This document shows, in pieces, positions 32,431 to 41,106 of a stretch of DNA of 64,000 bases (its first letter is position 1; every line of letters begins with the position of its first letter). The DNA lies in assembly GCA_000719105.1 (NCBI GenBank), contig JODX01000007.1, positions 186,001 through 250,000 of the forward strand, written 5' to 3'. The translations under genes were made by a program, and so were the position numbers. The DNA is from Streptomyces sclerotialus (GTDB lineage: Bacteria > Actinomycetota > Actinomycetes > Streptomycetales > Streptomycetaceae). The notes beneath the pieces were generated by a model. It was not told the origin of the DNA, did not search any database, and was given only the letters and a program-made list of their open reading frames with translations.

Positions 32431-33087
32431 ATGGACGCCGAGCTGTTCCCCCGGAGCCGTACGGAGATAGCGCCCTCGGCCGTGCACGTGCCCGACTGGC
32501 TGGACGCGGACCGGCAGCGGCGGCTCCTGGACGCCTGCCGCGAGTGGGCCCGGCCGCCCGCCGGACTCCGCACGGTGCGCACCCCCGGCGGCGGCACCAT
32601 GACCGCACGGCAGGTCTGCCTCGGCTGGCACTGGTACCCGTACGCCTACGCCCGCACGGTCGCCGACGGCGACGGCACGCCCGTGAAGCCGTTCCCGGAC
32701 TGGCTGGGGGAGATCGGCCGGCGCGCGGTCGCCGACGCGCTCGGACCCGGCGCGGCGGCGGCCCCGTACGACATCGCGCTCATCAACTTCTACGGCGGGG
32801 ACGCCCGCATGGGCATGCACCGCGACAGTGACGAGAGGTCGGACGCCCCGGTGGTGTCCCTGAGTCTCGGTGACACCTGTGTCTTCCGCTTCGGCAACAC
32901 CGCGACCCGGACCCGGCCGTACACCGACGTGGAGCTGCGCAGCGGCGACCTGTTCGTCTTCGGCGGCGCGTCCCGGCTCGCTTACCACGGTGTGCCCCGG
33001 GTGTACCCGGGCACCGCGCCGCCCGGCCTGGGACTGACCGGCCGGCTGAACGTGACCCTGCGGGTGAGCGGCCTGGAGGCGGACTGA
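32431..33087 (+). CDS. alkB: Alpha-ketoglutarate-dependent dioxygenase AlkB
   Basis: 218-aa Fe(II)/2-oxoglutarate dioxygenase that removes alkyl lesions from DNA bases. The iron ligands are H130 and D132 in MGMHRDSDE and H186 in RLAYHGVPRV; the 2-oxoglutarate-binding arginines are in GRLNVTLRVS. FYGGDARMGMHRD is the family signature. The length matches bacterial AlkB. It starts at ATG 32431, six nt after GAGGAT, which could act as ribosome binding site or as a leaderless -10. No ada or alkA gene accompanies it. Confidence 0.92.
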   Translation: MDAELFPRSRTEIAPSAVHVPDWLDADRQRRLLDACREWARPPAGLRTVRTPGGGTMTARQVCLGWHWYPYAYARTVADGDGTPVKPFPDWLGEIGRRAVADALGPGAAAAPYDIALINFYGGDARMGMHRDSDERSDAPVVSLSLGDTCVFRFGNTATRTRPYTDVELRSGDLFVFGGASRLAYHGVPRVYPGTAPPGLGLTGRLNVTLRVSGLEAD

Positions 33088-33148
33088 CGGAGAACGACGG
33101 CCGACCGGCGGGGACACCCGCCCAACGGATCATGGGAGACTCGCCTCC

Positions 33149-34387
33149 ATGGAAGGCATGGCGGCCCCCGAAGGGGCGGGTGGAGGGACCACGCGGACGC
33201 GGCTGGACCGGGGGCGCGGAGCGCTCGGCCCGGCCCTGCAACTCGTGCACACCGGACGCGCCCCCACCCGGGCCGTGCTCACCGCCGAACTCGGCGTCAC
33301 CCGGGCGACCGCCGGCGCCGTCGCCGCGGAACTGGAGGCGCTCGGGCTGATTCGGGTCGACGCGCACCCGGGCGCCGCCGCGGGTTCCCAGGGCCGCCCC
33401 TCGCACCGCCTCGAGGTGGCCGGGGACGGGCCCGTCGCCCTCGCCGCACAGGTGCACGCCGACGGCTGGCGCGCCGCCCTGGTCGGGCTCGGCGGGCGGA
33501 TCGTCGCCACCGCGCCCGGCTGCGAGACCGTCGACGCCGACCCGGCGCAGGTGCTCGGCTCGGTCGTCGACGCCGGTGCCGAGCTGCTGCGCGAGACCGG
33601 GCGGCGGTGCGTGGGCGCGGGCCTCGCCGTACCGTCCGCGGTCGCCCGGCCGGGGGGCCTCGCGCTCAATCCGATGCACCTCGCCTGGCCCCTGGGGGCG
33701 CCCGTGTGGGAGATCTTCGCCGAGCGGGTGCGCGCCGCCGGCATCACGGGGCCCGCGTTCGCGGCGAACGACGTCAACCTCGCCGCCCTCGCCGAGCACC
33801 GGCACGGCGCGGGGCGCGGCGCCCGGGACCTGCTGTGCGTGGCCACCGGCCACCGGGGTGTCGGCGGTGCCCTGGTGCTCGACGGCCGTCTGCACACGGG
33901 CAGTTCGGGCCTCGCGCTGGAGGTCGGGCACCTCACGGTCAACCCCGAGGGCGGGCGCCCCTGCCACTGCGGCAGCCGCGGCTGCCTGGACGTGGAGGCG
34001 GACCCGCTGGCCCTGCTCACCGAGGCCGGCCGTGACCCGGGGCCCGAGGTGTCACTGCTGCGCCAGGCCGAGGACCTGGTCCGCACCCAGTACGGCGACC
34101 CGGCCGTCCGCACGGCCGCCGAAGCGCTGATCGACCGGCTCGGCCTGGGACTGGCCGGCCTGGTCAACATCCTGAACCCGGACCGCATCATCCTCGGCGG
34201 CCTGCACCGCACTCTCCTCGCCGCCGACCCCGACCGGTTGCGTGCGGTCGTCGCCGACCGCAGCCTGTGGGGGCAGAGCGGCGGCGTACCGATACTGCCC
34301 TGCACCCTGGACCACAACAGCCTCGTCGGTGCGGCCGAGTTGGCCTGGCAGCCGGTGCTGGACGACCCGATCGCGGCGTTGGCCTAG
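33149..34387 (+). CDS. ROK-family transcriptional regulator
   Basis: 412 aa. Unlike the ROK kinase at 14 kb it has an N-terminal winged helix (GPALQLVHTGRAPTRAVLTAELGVTRATAGAVAAELEALGLIRVD, residues about 26-70) followed by a ROK domain with the zinc motif CHCGSRGCLD and ANDVNLAALAEH. This is the NagC/Mlc/XylR arrangement, so it is probably a sugar-responsive repressor. The regulated genes are not adjacent. GAGACT and 7 nt precede the ATG at 33149, consistent with a leaderless start; an ATG at 33158 is also possible. Confidence 0.87.
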   Translation: MEGMAAPEGAGGGTTRTRLDRGRGALGPALQLVHTGRAPTRAVLTAELGVTRATAGAVAAELEALGLIRVDAHPGAAAGSQGRPSHRLEVAGDGPVALAAQVHADGWRAALVGLGGRIVATAPGCETVDADPAQVLGSVVDAGAELLRETGRRCVGAGLAVPSAVARPGGLALNPMHLAWPLGAPVWEIFAERVRAAGITGPAFAANDVNLAALAEHRHGAGRGARDLLCVATGHRGVGGALVLDGRLHTGSSGLALEVGHLTVNPEGGRPCHCGSRGCLDVEADPLALLTEAGRDPGPEVSLLRQAEDLVRTQYGDPAVRTAAEALIDRLGLGLAGLVNILNPDRIILGGLHRTLLAADPDRLRAVVADRSLWGQSGGVPILPCTLDHNSLVGAAELAWQPVLDDPIAALA

Positions 34388-34488
34388 AGGTCCGCCGGGC
34401 CCTCGGTGCCGTGCGGGGACCTCGAGGCGCCCCCTCGCGCCCGGCCACCACGAACGATGCGTACTGCGGCCCCCGGAGGGGTCGGTCA

Positions 34489-34522
34489 CCGCCCGGTCAG
34501 CCTGCTACGGCCGACCGGGCGG
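34489..34522 (-). terminator. Hairpin terminator over the ATPase gene stop codon
   Basis: CCGCCCGGTC (34489-34498) and GACCGGGCGG (34513-34522) form a perfect 10-bp stem with a 14-nt loop. The hairpin spans the stop of the minus-strand gene ending at 34497. A second, 7-bp repeat (GAGGTCC/GGACCTC, 34387-34393 and 34417-34423) follows the ROK regulator on the plus strand. Confidence 0.6.
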
Positions 34523-35009
34523 GAGCGTGTTCGGCGCGGCGTCTGCGCGGCGCCGGGCGGTGCGCGGAGCTGTGGGACGGGCGCATCGGAGCCGCCGCCG
34601 CGGGCTCCTCCGAGGTGGCCGTCGGCAGCGTGAACCACACGACCTTCCCCGACTCGCCGTGGGGCCGCGCGCCCCAGCTCTCGCTCACCGCGGCGACCAT
34701 GGCGAGACCGCGGCCGCAGGTCTCGGTGAGGTCCGCGTCTCGCATCTCCGGCAGGCGCGGGTCGTTGTCGCGCACCGAGACCGTGAGCCGGTCGAGCAGC
34801 AGCTCGATCTCCACGGTGCACGACTTGTCCGGCTCCGCGTGCCGGTGGACGTTGGTCAGCAGCTCGGTGACACCGAGCGCCGCCTGGTCGATCAACTCGT
34901 CGAGGTGCCAGTACCGCAGTTGCGCAGAGACGATTCTGCGGACCTGGCCTATCCGCGCCGGCAGGGCTTGCAGCTCCACCGTGCAGTGCCTGCTTGGGTT
35001 GCTGATCAC
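34497..35009 (-). CDS. Anti-sigma-factor-type ATP-binding protein
   Basis: 170-aa HATPase (GHKL) domain of the RsbW/SpoIIAB kind common in Streptomyces. The N-box is AALGVTELLTNVHRHA, the G1-type box VSVRDNDPRLP, and GRGLAMVAAVSESWGARPH the ATP-lid region. The C-terminal 35 residues are Ala/Pro/Arg-rich and probably disordered. It may phosphorylate an anti-anti-sigma partner, but none is adjacent. The GTG at 35009 has GGGGAG 8 nt upstream; the frame to 35102 is rejected. On the minus strand TAGGGT (35205 to 35200) may be a distal -10 for a long leader. Confidence 0.82.
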   Translation of the reverse strand: MISNPSRHCTVELQALPARIGQVRRIVSAQLRYWHLDELIDQAALGVTELLTNVHRHAEPDKSCTVEIELLLDRLTVSVRDNDPRLPEMRDADLTETCGRGLAMVAAVSESWGARPHGESGKVVWFTLPTATSEEPAAAAPMRPSHSSAHRPAPRRRRAEHAPARSAVAG

Positions 35010-35260
35010 GACTGCGACTCCCCGAATTGAGGTCCGGAAGAAGACGGAGGACGGATCCAGCGAGGTGGCTGCGGGACGGCGCCGCCTGCTGTGCGGCCGC
35101 ACTCGGCTGCCGCCTGTCTTGGCGCGGTGCGGCTGCCTGCGACGGCCGCCCGCGGTCGGTCCTGCCCGGCGGGCTGGTTCGCAGCGTTATCGCCGGTACA
35201 CCCTAAGTGACGTGACATCAGCGTGACTCAGGGCCTTTCATCCCGCAACTCACGGCCGGT

Positions 35261-35584
35261 TCAGTGACCGCGCCCCGCGGCCCTGCGCACGGCCTCGATG
35301 AACCGGCGTGCGGAGGGCGGCCCGGGCTTGCCCGGAGCGGGGTCGTGCTCGCCGAGGACCAGCGTGTAGCGCGTGCCGTTCAGATCGGCCAGCGCCCGGT
35401 CCTCATGGGCGAACCAGGGCTTGGAGGCGCGCACCGCCTGTACGGGAGCGCTGTCGATCTCGCTGCCGTAGCTGGTGAGCAACTGCAGCCTGCCGTCCTT
35501 GATCCGCACCTGTCCGGCCCGGGTGAGTGAGCGCAGCCTTTTACCGATCCGCACGCCCGTAGCCGTGAACTCCGGCTCCGTCAT
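35261..35584 (-). CDS. Conserved hypothetical protein
   Basis: 107 aa; I do not recognise the family. It begins MTEPEFTATGVRIGKRLRSLTRAGQ and contains a beta-rich part (VRIKDGRLQLLTSYGSEIDSAPV, then RYTLVLGEHD) and a C-terminal helix RRFIEAVRRAAG. The charge pattern suggests a small soluble domain of the PH or SH3 type, which is only an impression. GGAGAG lies 3 nt before the ATG at 35584. Upstream frames reaching beyond 36 kb are shadows of the divergent PLP gene. Confidence 0.65.
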   Translation of the reverse strand: MTEPEFTATGVRIGKRLRSLTRAGQVRIKDGRLQLLTSYGSEIDSAPVQAVRASKPWFAHEDRALADLNGTRYTLVLGEHDPAPGKPGPPSARRFIEAVRRAAGRGH

Positions 35585-35929
35585 GTTCTCTCCGCCCCCT
35601 TGGTGCGTATCGGCTGCGCTCTCTCGGGACCCGTGCGGGTCCTGGTGCATGTGCACCCCGGTACGGGCTGCTCGGCCCGTGCGGTGCAGTCTGCACGCCC
35701 CCGGCGTCGAGCACCAGTGCGCACGGTCGGGGCGGGCCGCGTCCGGCGGGCGCACCGGTGGCACGCCCGGCGAATGCGCCCCCATGCGCCCGCGCACCAC
35801 CCGCAACAGCTGCGCTTTGGGGCTCCCAAAGGGTCGTTTATGCAGGTGAGAAGCGTGCGAAGGGTGTTTATGATCGAGTGATCCGGCCGTGCGGACCGCC
35901 GTCGGCGAGACGTGTGAGGAGCCTTCGCG
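35585..35929. other. Divergent promoter region with direct repeats
   Basis: 345 nt without a gene. The half near the PLP gene has notably lower GC. Two direct repeats, GGGTCGTTTATG (35831-35842) and GGGTGTTTATG (35862-35872), have GTTTATG segments exactly 30 nt apart. TATGAT (35869-35874) in the second is a plausible -10 for the PLP gene, about 55 nt before its start. Confidence 0.5.
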
Positions 35930-37063
35930 GTGACCATTCCCCAGATGCCCCGGACCGGCCGGATTCTCGACACCCAGGACGTCGACCGCAGTGACGCCGG
36001 GTACCGGGCGTGGCTGAAAGAGGCGGTGCGCAAGGTGCAGGCCGACGCCAACCGGTCGGCCGACACCCACCTGCTCCGTTTCCCGCTCCCGGACAGCTGG
36101 GACATCGACCTCTACCTCAAGGACGAGTCGACCCACCCCACCGGAAGCCTCAAGCACCGGCTCGCCAGATCGCTGTTCCTGTACGGGCTGTGCAATGGCT
36201 GGATCCGCCCGGGCCGCCCGGTGATCGAGGCGTCCAGCGGTTCCACGGCCGTCTCGGAGGCGTACTTCGCCAAGCTGATCGGCGTGCCCTTCATCGCGGT
36301 GATGCCGCGCACGACCAGCGCCGAGAAGTGCCGACTGATCGAGTTCCACGGAGGTCGGTGCCACTTCGTGGACGATCCGCGCACGATGTACGAGGCCTCG
36401 CTCGCCCTCGCGACGCAGACGGGGGGCCACTACATGGACCAGTTCACCTACGCCGAACGTGCCACGGACTGGCGCGGCAACAACAACATCGCCGAATCGA
36501 TCTTCCGTCAGCTCGAGTTGGAGCGCTTCCCCGAACCCGCGTGGATCGTCGCCACGGCCGGGACCGGGGGCACCTCGGCGACCATCGCACGGTACGTGCA
36601 CTACCGGCAGTATGACACTCGCATATGCGTCGCGGACCCCGAAAACTCATGTTTCTTCGAGGGCTGGGCCACCGGCGCTCCGGACGTCACCTGTGACCGC
36701 GGTTCCCGCATCGAGGGCATCGGACGGCCCCGCATGGAACCCAGCTTCGTCCCCGGCGCCGTCGACCGGATGATGAAGGTCCCGGACGCGGCGAGCGTGG
36801 CGGCTGTACGGACCCTGGAGGCGGCGATCGGCCGCAGGGCGGGCGGCTCCACCGGCACCGGGCTGTGGAGCGCCCTGAGGATTGTCGCCGAGATGGTGGC
36901 CGAGGGGCGGAAGGGGAGCGTGGTCACACTGCTGTGCGACCCCGGGGACCGCTACCTGGACAAGTACTACTCCGACGCCTGGCTCGCGGAGCAGGGGCTC
37001 GACATCGGGCCGTACACGGCGGCCGTCGAGACGCTGCTGGAGACGGGGGAGTGGCGGACCTGA
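35930..37063 (+). CDS. PLP-dependent cysteine desulfhydrase (Cds1-like)
   Basis: 377-aa fold-type II PLP enzyme of the cysteine synthase superfamily, but of the diverged group typified by mycobacterial Cds1, which breaks cysteine down to H2S, pyruvate and ammonia. The Schiff-base lysine is K75 in [11 protein letters not shown], the substrate loop [18 protein letters not shown], and the PLP-phosphate loop [10 protein letters not shown]. The C-terminal part [17 protein letters not shown] is also conserved. GAGGAG precedes the GTG at 35930. No serine acetyltransferase is nearby, so a catabolic role is more likely than biosynthesis. Confidence 0.85.
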   Translation: MTIPQMPRTGRILDTQDVDRSDAGYRAWLKEAVRKVQADANRSADTHLLRFPLPDSWDIDLYLKDESTHPTGSLKHRLARSLFLYGLCNGWIRPGRPVIEASSGSTAVSEAYFAKLIGVPFIAVMPRTTSAEKCRLIEFHGGRCHFVDDPRTMYEASLALATQTGGHYMDQFTYAERATDWRGNNNIAESIFRQLELERFPEPAWIVATAGTGGTSATIARYVHYRQYDTRICVADPENSCFFEGWATGAPDVTCDRGSRIEGIGRPRMEPSFVPGAVDRMMKVPDAASVAAVRTLEAAIGRRAGGSTGTGLWSALRIVAEMVAEGRKGSVVTLLCDPGDRYLDKYYSDAWLAEQGLDIGPYTAAVETLLETGEWRT

Positions 37064-37064
37064 C

Positions 37065-37106
37065 CGGGCGCGCGGCACGGTCACCGGTGCGGCGCACGCG
37101 CGCCCG
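37065..37106 (+). terminator. Hairpin terminator after the PLP gene
   Basis: CGGGCGCGCG (37065-37074) and CGCGCGCCCG (37097-37106) form a perfect 10-bp stem directly after the stop codon; the 22-nt loop can itself fold. Confidence 0.55.
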
Positions 37107-37158
37107 AGGTACCGGCGAGGCGCGCGCACGTCCGCCCGGCGGGGTCCGGGCCGGACGC

Positions 37159-37638
37159 TCAGCCGGACGCCAGCCTGCGGTCCAGCGCACCGAGGGAGTC
37201 GCGTACGGTGCGGTCCAGCCCGGGCCGGGCCAGCCGCAGGGCGAAGCGCACGACCGCGGGGCCGTCCGCGGCCCAGGTCAGCCGCACCCGGGTGCCGGTA
37301 CCGACCGCCGACAGCCGCCACTCCTCCAGCAGGGCACGGACGCCGGGGACGGGAACGTTGGTCTCGTCGACGCGGTACGCGTACACCGACGCGGGCTCGG
37401 CCGCCACGACCGTCTCCACGAAGCGGGCCCCGCCCCTGAGCCGGATCTCCCGTCCGGCACCGTCCCCGATCGGCCGGGCGGACACCACGGCCGTGCACCA
37501 CTCGCTCCAGCCGGCCACGTCCTCGGCCAGGGCGCGGTACACGGCGTCCGGCGGCGCGGAGATCTCACGGGTGAACACCAGACGCAGCGGCGCGGTCCCG
37601 GTGAAGCCGGGCCCCACCGGGCGCAGTCGTCGGGTCAT
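37159..37638 (-). CDS. SRPBCC family protein
   Basis: 159-aa helix-grip-fold protein. The start of the domain, LRLVFTREISAPPDAVYRALAEDVAGWSEWCTAVVSARPIGDGAG, and the strand pattern RFVETVVAAEPASVYAYRVDETNVP with C-terminal helix VRFALRLARPGLDRTVRDSLGALDRRL are typical polyketide-cyclase-like (SRPBCC) features. It probably binds a hydrophobic ligand; the ligand is unknown. The ATG at 37638 follows AAGGGGG with 8 nt spacing. It lies 95 nt downstream of the DeoR regulator on the same strand, possibly in one transcript. Confidence 0.75.
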   Translation of the reverse strand: MTRRLRPVGPGFTGTAPLRLVFTREISAPPDAVYRALAEDVAGWSEWCTAVVSARPIGDGAGREIRLRGGARFVETVVAAEPASVYAYRVDETNVPVPGVRALLEEWRLSAVGTGTRVRLTWAADGPAVVRFALRLARPGLDRTVRDSLGALDRRLASG

Positions 37639-37733
37639 GGACGTGACCCCCTTGCGGCGAGGGCGCCCCGAGGCGGGAACAGGCGGGCGACGGCAGCGCC
37701 ACCGTACTGCGCACGCCCTCGGGTGTCTGTACG

Positions 37734-38564
37734 TCAGACGTCGCCGGGGTCCCCGGGCTCGCCCGCGACCACCAGTTCCCTGAGGTGCTCGGCGACCTCC
37801 GCACGCGCCGCGCCCGGCAGCCCGGCGTCGGTGACCAGCGTATCGACCTGCTCGAGGGACGCGAACGAACTCAGCCCCACCGTGCCCCACTTGGTGTGGT
37901 CCGCCACCACGACCACGCGACGGGCGGACTGCACCAGCCGGCGGTTGGTCTCGGCCTCCGCCAGGTTCGGCGTGGAGAGGCCCGCCTCGACCGATATCCC
38001 GTGCACGCCCAGGAACAGCACGTCGAAGTGGAGCGCCGCGATCGCCTGGTCGGCGACGGGGCCCACGAGGGAGTCCGACGGGGTGCGCACCCCACCGGTG
38101 AGCACGACCGTGGCGGCGCCAGGCCGCTGCCCCGAGTTGCGCTGCGCCGAGTGGAACACGTCGGCCACGCGCACCGAGTTGGTGACCACGGTCAGGTCGG
38201 GCACGTCGAGCAGCCGGTGCGCGAGCGCGTACGTCGTCGTCCCCCCGGACAGCGCGATCGCCGCCCCCGGCGCGACCAGCTCGGCGGCCGCCCGTGCGAT
38301 GTCCTCCTTGGCGGACAGTTCCAGACCGGACTTGGCCTCGAACCCCGGCTCGTGCGTGCTCGCCTCGGCCACCGGGACCGCGCCGCCGTGCACCTTCTCC
38401 ACGGCGCCCTGCCGGGCGAGCGCGTCGAGGTCGCGGCGGACCGTCATGTCGGACACGCCCAGCTTGCGCGTCAGCTCGTTGACCCGGACCCCGCCGCGGC
38501 GCCGCACCTCGTCGAGGATCAGGGCACGGCGCTGCTCCGCGAGGAGGTTCTGGTTGTCACTCAC
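37734..38564 (-). CDS. DeoR/GlpR-family transcriptional regulator
   Basis: 276 aa. HTH at LDEVRRRGGVRVNELTRKLGVSDMTVRRDLDALARQGAVEKVHGGAV (about residues 17-63). Phosphosugar-binding domain: ALSGGTTTYALAHRLLDVPDLTVVTNSVRVADVFH, VLTGGVRTPSDSLVGPVADQAI and VVVADHTKWGTVGLSSFASL. It probably represses carbohydrate genes elsewhere, since no sugar operon is adjacent. It starts at GTG 38564, with GGAGCGGGC before it. It is divergent from the membrane hydrolase gene; a perfect palindrome at 38636-38647 lies between them. Confidence 0.9.
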   Translation of the reverse strand: MSDNQNLLAEQRRALILDEVRRRGGVRVNELTRKLGVSDMTVRRDLDALARQGAVEKVHGGAVPVAEASTHEPGFEAKSGLELSAKEDIARAAAELVAPGAAIALSGGTTTYALAHRLLDVPDLTVVTNSVRVADVFHSAQRNSGQRPGAATVVLTGGVRTPSDSLVGPVADQAIAALHFDVLFLGVHGISVEAGLSTPNLAEAETNRRLVQSARRVVVVADHTKWGTVGLSSFASLEQVDTLVTDAGLPGAARAEVAEHLRELVVAGEPGDPGDV

Positions 38565-38635
38565 GCCCGCTCCGGTCCTTTCGCCCCATCACGCCTCCCA
38601 TACCCCCTCCGACGAGGACATTCCCTCCGCGCCCG

Positions 38636-38647
38636 GTCCTCGAGGAC
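38636..38647. promoter_or_regulatory. Perfect 12-bp palindrome between divergent genes
   Basis: GTCCTCGAGGAC lies 72 nt before the DeoR gene and 124 nt before the hydrolase gene. An 8-bp palindrome GTGTACAC follows at 38689-38696. Either could be a regulator site; neither fits a DeoR consensus that I know. Confidence 0.25.
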
Positions 38648-38770
38648 GTCTCATCCTCGCACGGAGGGGGGAGATTCCGTGACCGCGGGTGTACACGCGG
38701 TCCGATGGCGGGATCATGTCGGTGCACATCACGGCTGCCATGGGCGGACCACGGGGGAAAGGGCAGAACA

Positions 38771-41062
38771 GTGGCGCGTGCGACGCAGGACAGGGAGCGG
38801 GCGGCGGACGGGGAGAATCCGGGGGGCCGGGGCGACCCGGACGACACGGCACTCGAACTCCTCGTCCACGGCGTGGGCGGCACCACGCCGGAGAAGATGC
38901 TCGACGACCCGCGGACCGTACGGATCAGCGGCGACGGGATCGCGGCCGTCTTCCGGCGCATCGACGACGCCGAAGCGGAGGACCGGCCCGAGGAACGTCC
39001 CGAGGGCCGGCGCGGCAAACCGGTGCCCGAGGCGTACGTCTGGTGCAACCTGACCTCCGGCAACGGCTCGCGCGCGCTCTGGCTGTTGCTGCTGCCGTTC
39101 ATGGTGGTCAACCTCGCCCACTGGATGCGCCCCACCACCAGCGGCCGACGCCGCACGGTACGGCTGTACGGCCTCCTGGTGCGCCTGACCGCACTGACCC
39201 TGACCGTGCTGCTCGTGGCCGCCGCCTCCGGCCGGCGTCTCGCCCTGGCCTCCCTGGTACCGGCAGCGCTCACCGGGCTGCTCTGGTACCTGTCCCACCG
39301 CACCTGGAGCGTGTACGAGTCGCAGCGGCCGACGGGGTACGGGGCCGGGCGCGAGGAGGAGGCCGAGCACACCGCGCTGTCCCGGCCGGGCTTCTGGTAC
39401 GGCCGCCGCCTGGTGGCCCGGCTGCGCGCCGCGCACACCGCGGCGGGCTTCCTCACGGTCGCGGCGGCGGTCGGCACGTCCGCGGCCCGCTTCGACCGCC
39501 GGCCCGGCGGCCCCGCTCTGCTGGAGGCACTCGGCTGGCTCCTGAACACCGCGCTGGTCGCCGGCGCGGTCGTCGTCGTGTGGGTCGTGTGCCGCCGGGG
39601 CCGCAGCGAGAACCGACTGGACCGGGAGCTCGACCGGACCCTGGTGCGCCGCCTGCCCGTCGCCGCGATCGCCGTGTGGGTCCTGGCGCTGCTCTACGCG
39701 GGCTGGTCGCGCCCCGGGTGGCACTCGGAGGGGCGGCTGCCGGGCGACATGACGTTCGGCGGGATCGTCACGGTGCAGAGCCTGCTCGTGATCGTGCTCG
39801 GCGTGGTGGCCCATCTGCTGTACCGCTCGCACCCCGACCCGCGCACCGCGATGCGCGGTCTCGCCGGGCCCGCGGTCGCGATGCTGGCGTGCGCGCTCGG
39901 CGGGGTGATGTCCGGCGGTGTGGCCCAGCGGGTCGCCGACTGGCTGAACGGCACCGGAGACACGGCGGTCCTCGGCCCGCCCGTGCTGCTGACCTGGCAG
40001 GCGTCCGTGATCCCGCCGCTGCTGGTCGTGGTCGTGCTGCTGGTCGCATGGCTCGCCCGGCGCACCACCGTGCTGCGCCGCCGCGAGACGGCCGCGGTGG
40101 AGCACGAGTACGGAGTCGGGGCCCGGAACCGTCCCGGGGCGAACTCCGAGGCGGAGGAACCCGCCCTTCCCGATGACGATCCCGAGCGCAGGGACTTCTC
40201 CCGCACCCGCCGTATCGCCCGGACCCGTGCCATGGCCTCCCTCACCGACCGGGCCCCGCGCATCGTCGGCGTCGTCTCCACGGTGACGCTGCTGCTGGGC
40301 GTCGGTGCCCTGGTGGGCGCCACGGTGAGCGGGAAGACCCCGGGCGCGGCCGCGCGCGGCACGCACCCCTTCGTCGAGGGCGCCGCCGACACCGCGCAGG
40401 CGCTGGGGTCCTGGCTGATCGGACTGGGCTTCATACTGTTCGTCACCTGGGGCCGCCGCGCATACAAGGACGCCTCCGCGCGGCGCACCATCGGCATCCT
40501 GTGGGACGTCGGCACCTTCTGGCCGCGTGCCGCCCACCCCTTCGCACCGCCCTGCTACGCCGAGCGCGCCGTACCCGACCTGACCTGGCGCATGGAGACC
40601 TGGACGCGCGCCACCGGCGGGCGGCTGGTGCTGTCCGGGCACTCCCAGGGCAGCGTCCTCGCGGCGGCCGCCGCCTGGCAGCTCTCGCCGTCGGTGCGCG
40701 GGCGGGTCGCGCTGCTCACCTACGGCTCACCGCTGGAACGGCTCTACGGACGCTGGTTCCCGGCCCACTTCGGCCGGCACGCGCTCGGCGCACTGCACCA
40801 CGAGATCGACTGCTGGCGCAACCTGTACCGCCACACGGACCCCATCGGCGGGCCGGTGCGGCTGCCCGGTGAGCACGGCCCGCAGGTCGACGCGGAGCCC
40901 TTCAAGGACCCTCTCGCCTACGGCCGCACCCGGGCCCACCCGCTGCCCGCGCCGATCCTCGGCCACTCCGAGTACCAGGCCGACCCGGCCTTCGCCAGGG
41001 AACGGAAGCGGCTGCTGGACCGGATCGAACCGGAGGTGCCGGGCCAGCGCGGCCCGGGCTGA
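38771..41062 (+). CDS. Membrane-embedded alpha/beta-hydrolase (lipase-like)
   Basis: 763-aa protein in which a hydrolase fold seems to be interrupted by a membrane domain. The N-terminus has LELLVHGVGGTTPEKML (H33; oxyanion-type HG). Then come about eight hydrophobic segments between residues 100 and 580, with a charged, low-complexity loop near 450-490. The C-terminal 170 residues hold the nucleophile elbow LVLSGHSQGSVLAAA (Ser625), YGSPLERLYGRWFP, HTDPIGGPVRLPG (candidate Asp) and LGHSEYQADPAF (candidate His). It is probably a membrane-bound serine esterase or lipase of unknown substrate. The GTG at 38771 follows AAGGG. I assign no gene name. Confidence 0.72.
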   Translation: MARATQDRERAADGENPGGRGDPDDTALELLVHGVGGTTPEKMLDDPRTVRISGDGIAAVFRRIDDAEAEDRPEERPEGRRGKPVPEAYVWCNLTSGNGSRALWLLLLPFMVVNLAHWMRPTTSGRRRTVRLYGLLVRLTALTLTVLLVAAASGRRLALASLVPAALTGLLWYLSHRTWSVYESQRPTGYGAGREEEAEHTALSRPGFWYGRRLVARLRAAHTAAGFLTVAAAVGTSAARFDRRPGGPALLEALGWLLNTALVAGAVVVVWVVCRRGRSENRLDRELDRTLVRRLPVAAIAVWVLALLYAGWSRPGWHSEGRLPGDMTFGGIVTVQSLLVIVLGVVAHLLYRSHPDPRTAMRGLAGPAVAMLACALGGVMSGGVAQRVADWLNGTGDTAVLGPPVLLTWQASVIPPLLVVVVLLVAWLARRTTVLRRRETAAVEHEYGVGARNRPGANSEAEEPALPDDDPERRDFSRTRRIARTRAMASLTDRAPRIVGVVSTVTLLLGVGALVGATVSGKTPGAAARGTHPFVEGAADTAQALGSWLIGLGFILFVTWGRRAYKDASARRTIGILWDVGTFWPRAAHPFAPPCYAERAVPDLTWRMETWTRATGGRLVLSGHSQGSVLAAAAAWQLSPSVRGRVALLTYGSPLERLYGRWFPAHFGRHALGALHHEIDCWRNLYRHTDPIGGPVRLPGEHGPQVDAEPFKDPLAYGRTRAHPLPAPILGHSEYQADPAFARERKRLLDRIEPEVPGQRGPG

Positions 41063-41106
41063 CCGGACGTGACGGGAGGGGACGACGGACGGCGGGCGCG
41101 CCCGGG

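Noticed and set aside
34388..34496. The 7-bp inverted repeat after the ROK regulator as a strong terminator
   Set aside because: Stem too short and loop long (23 nt); mentioned only with the better 10-bp hairpin nearby.
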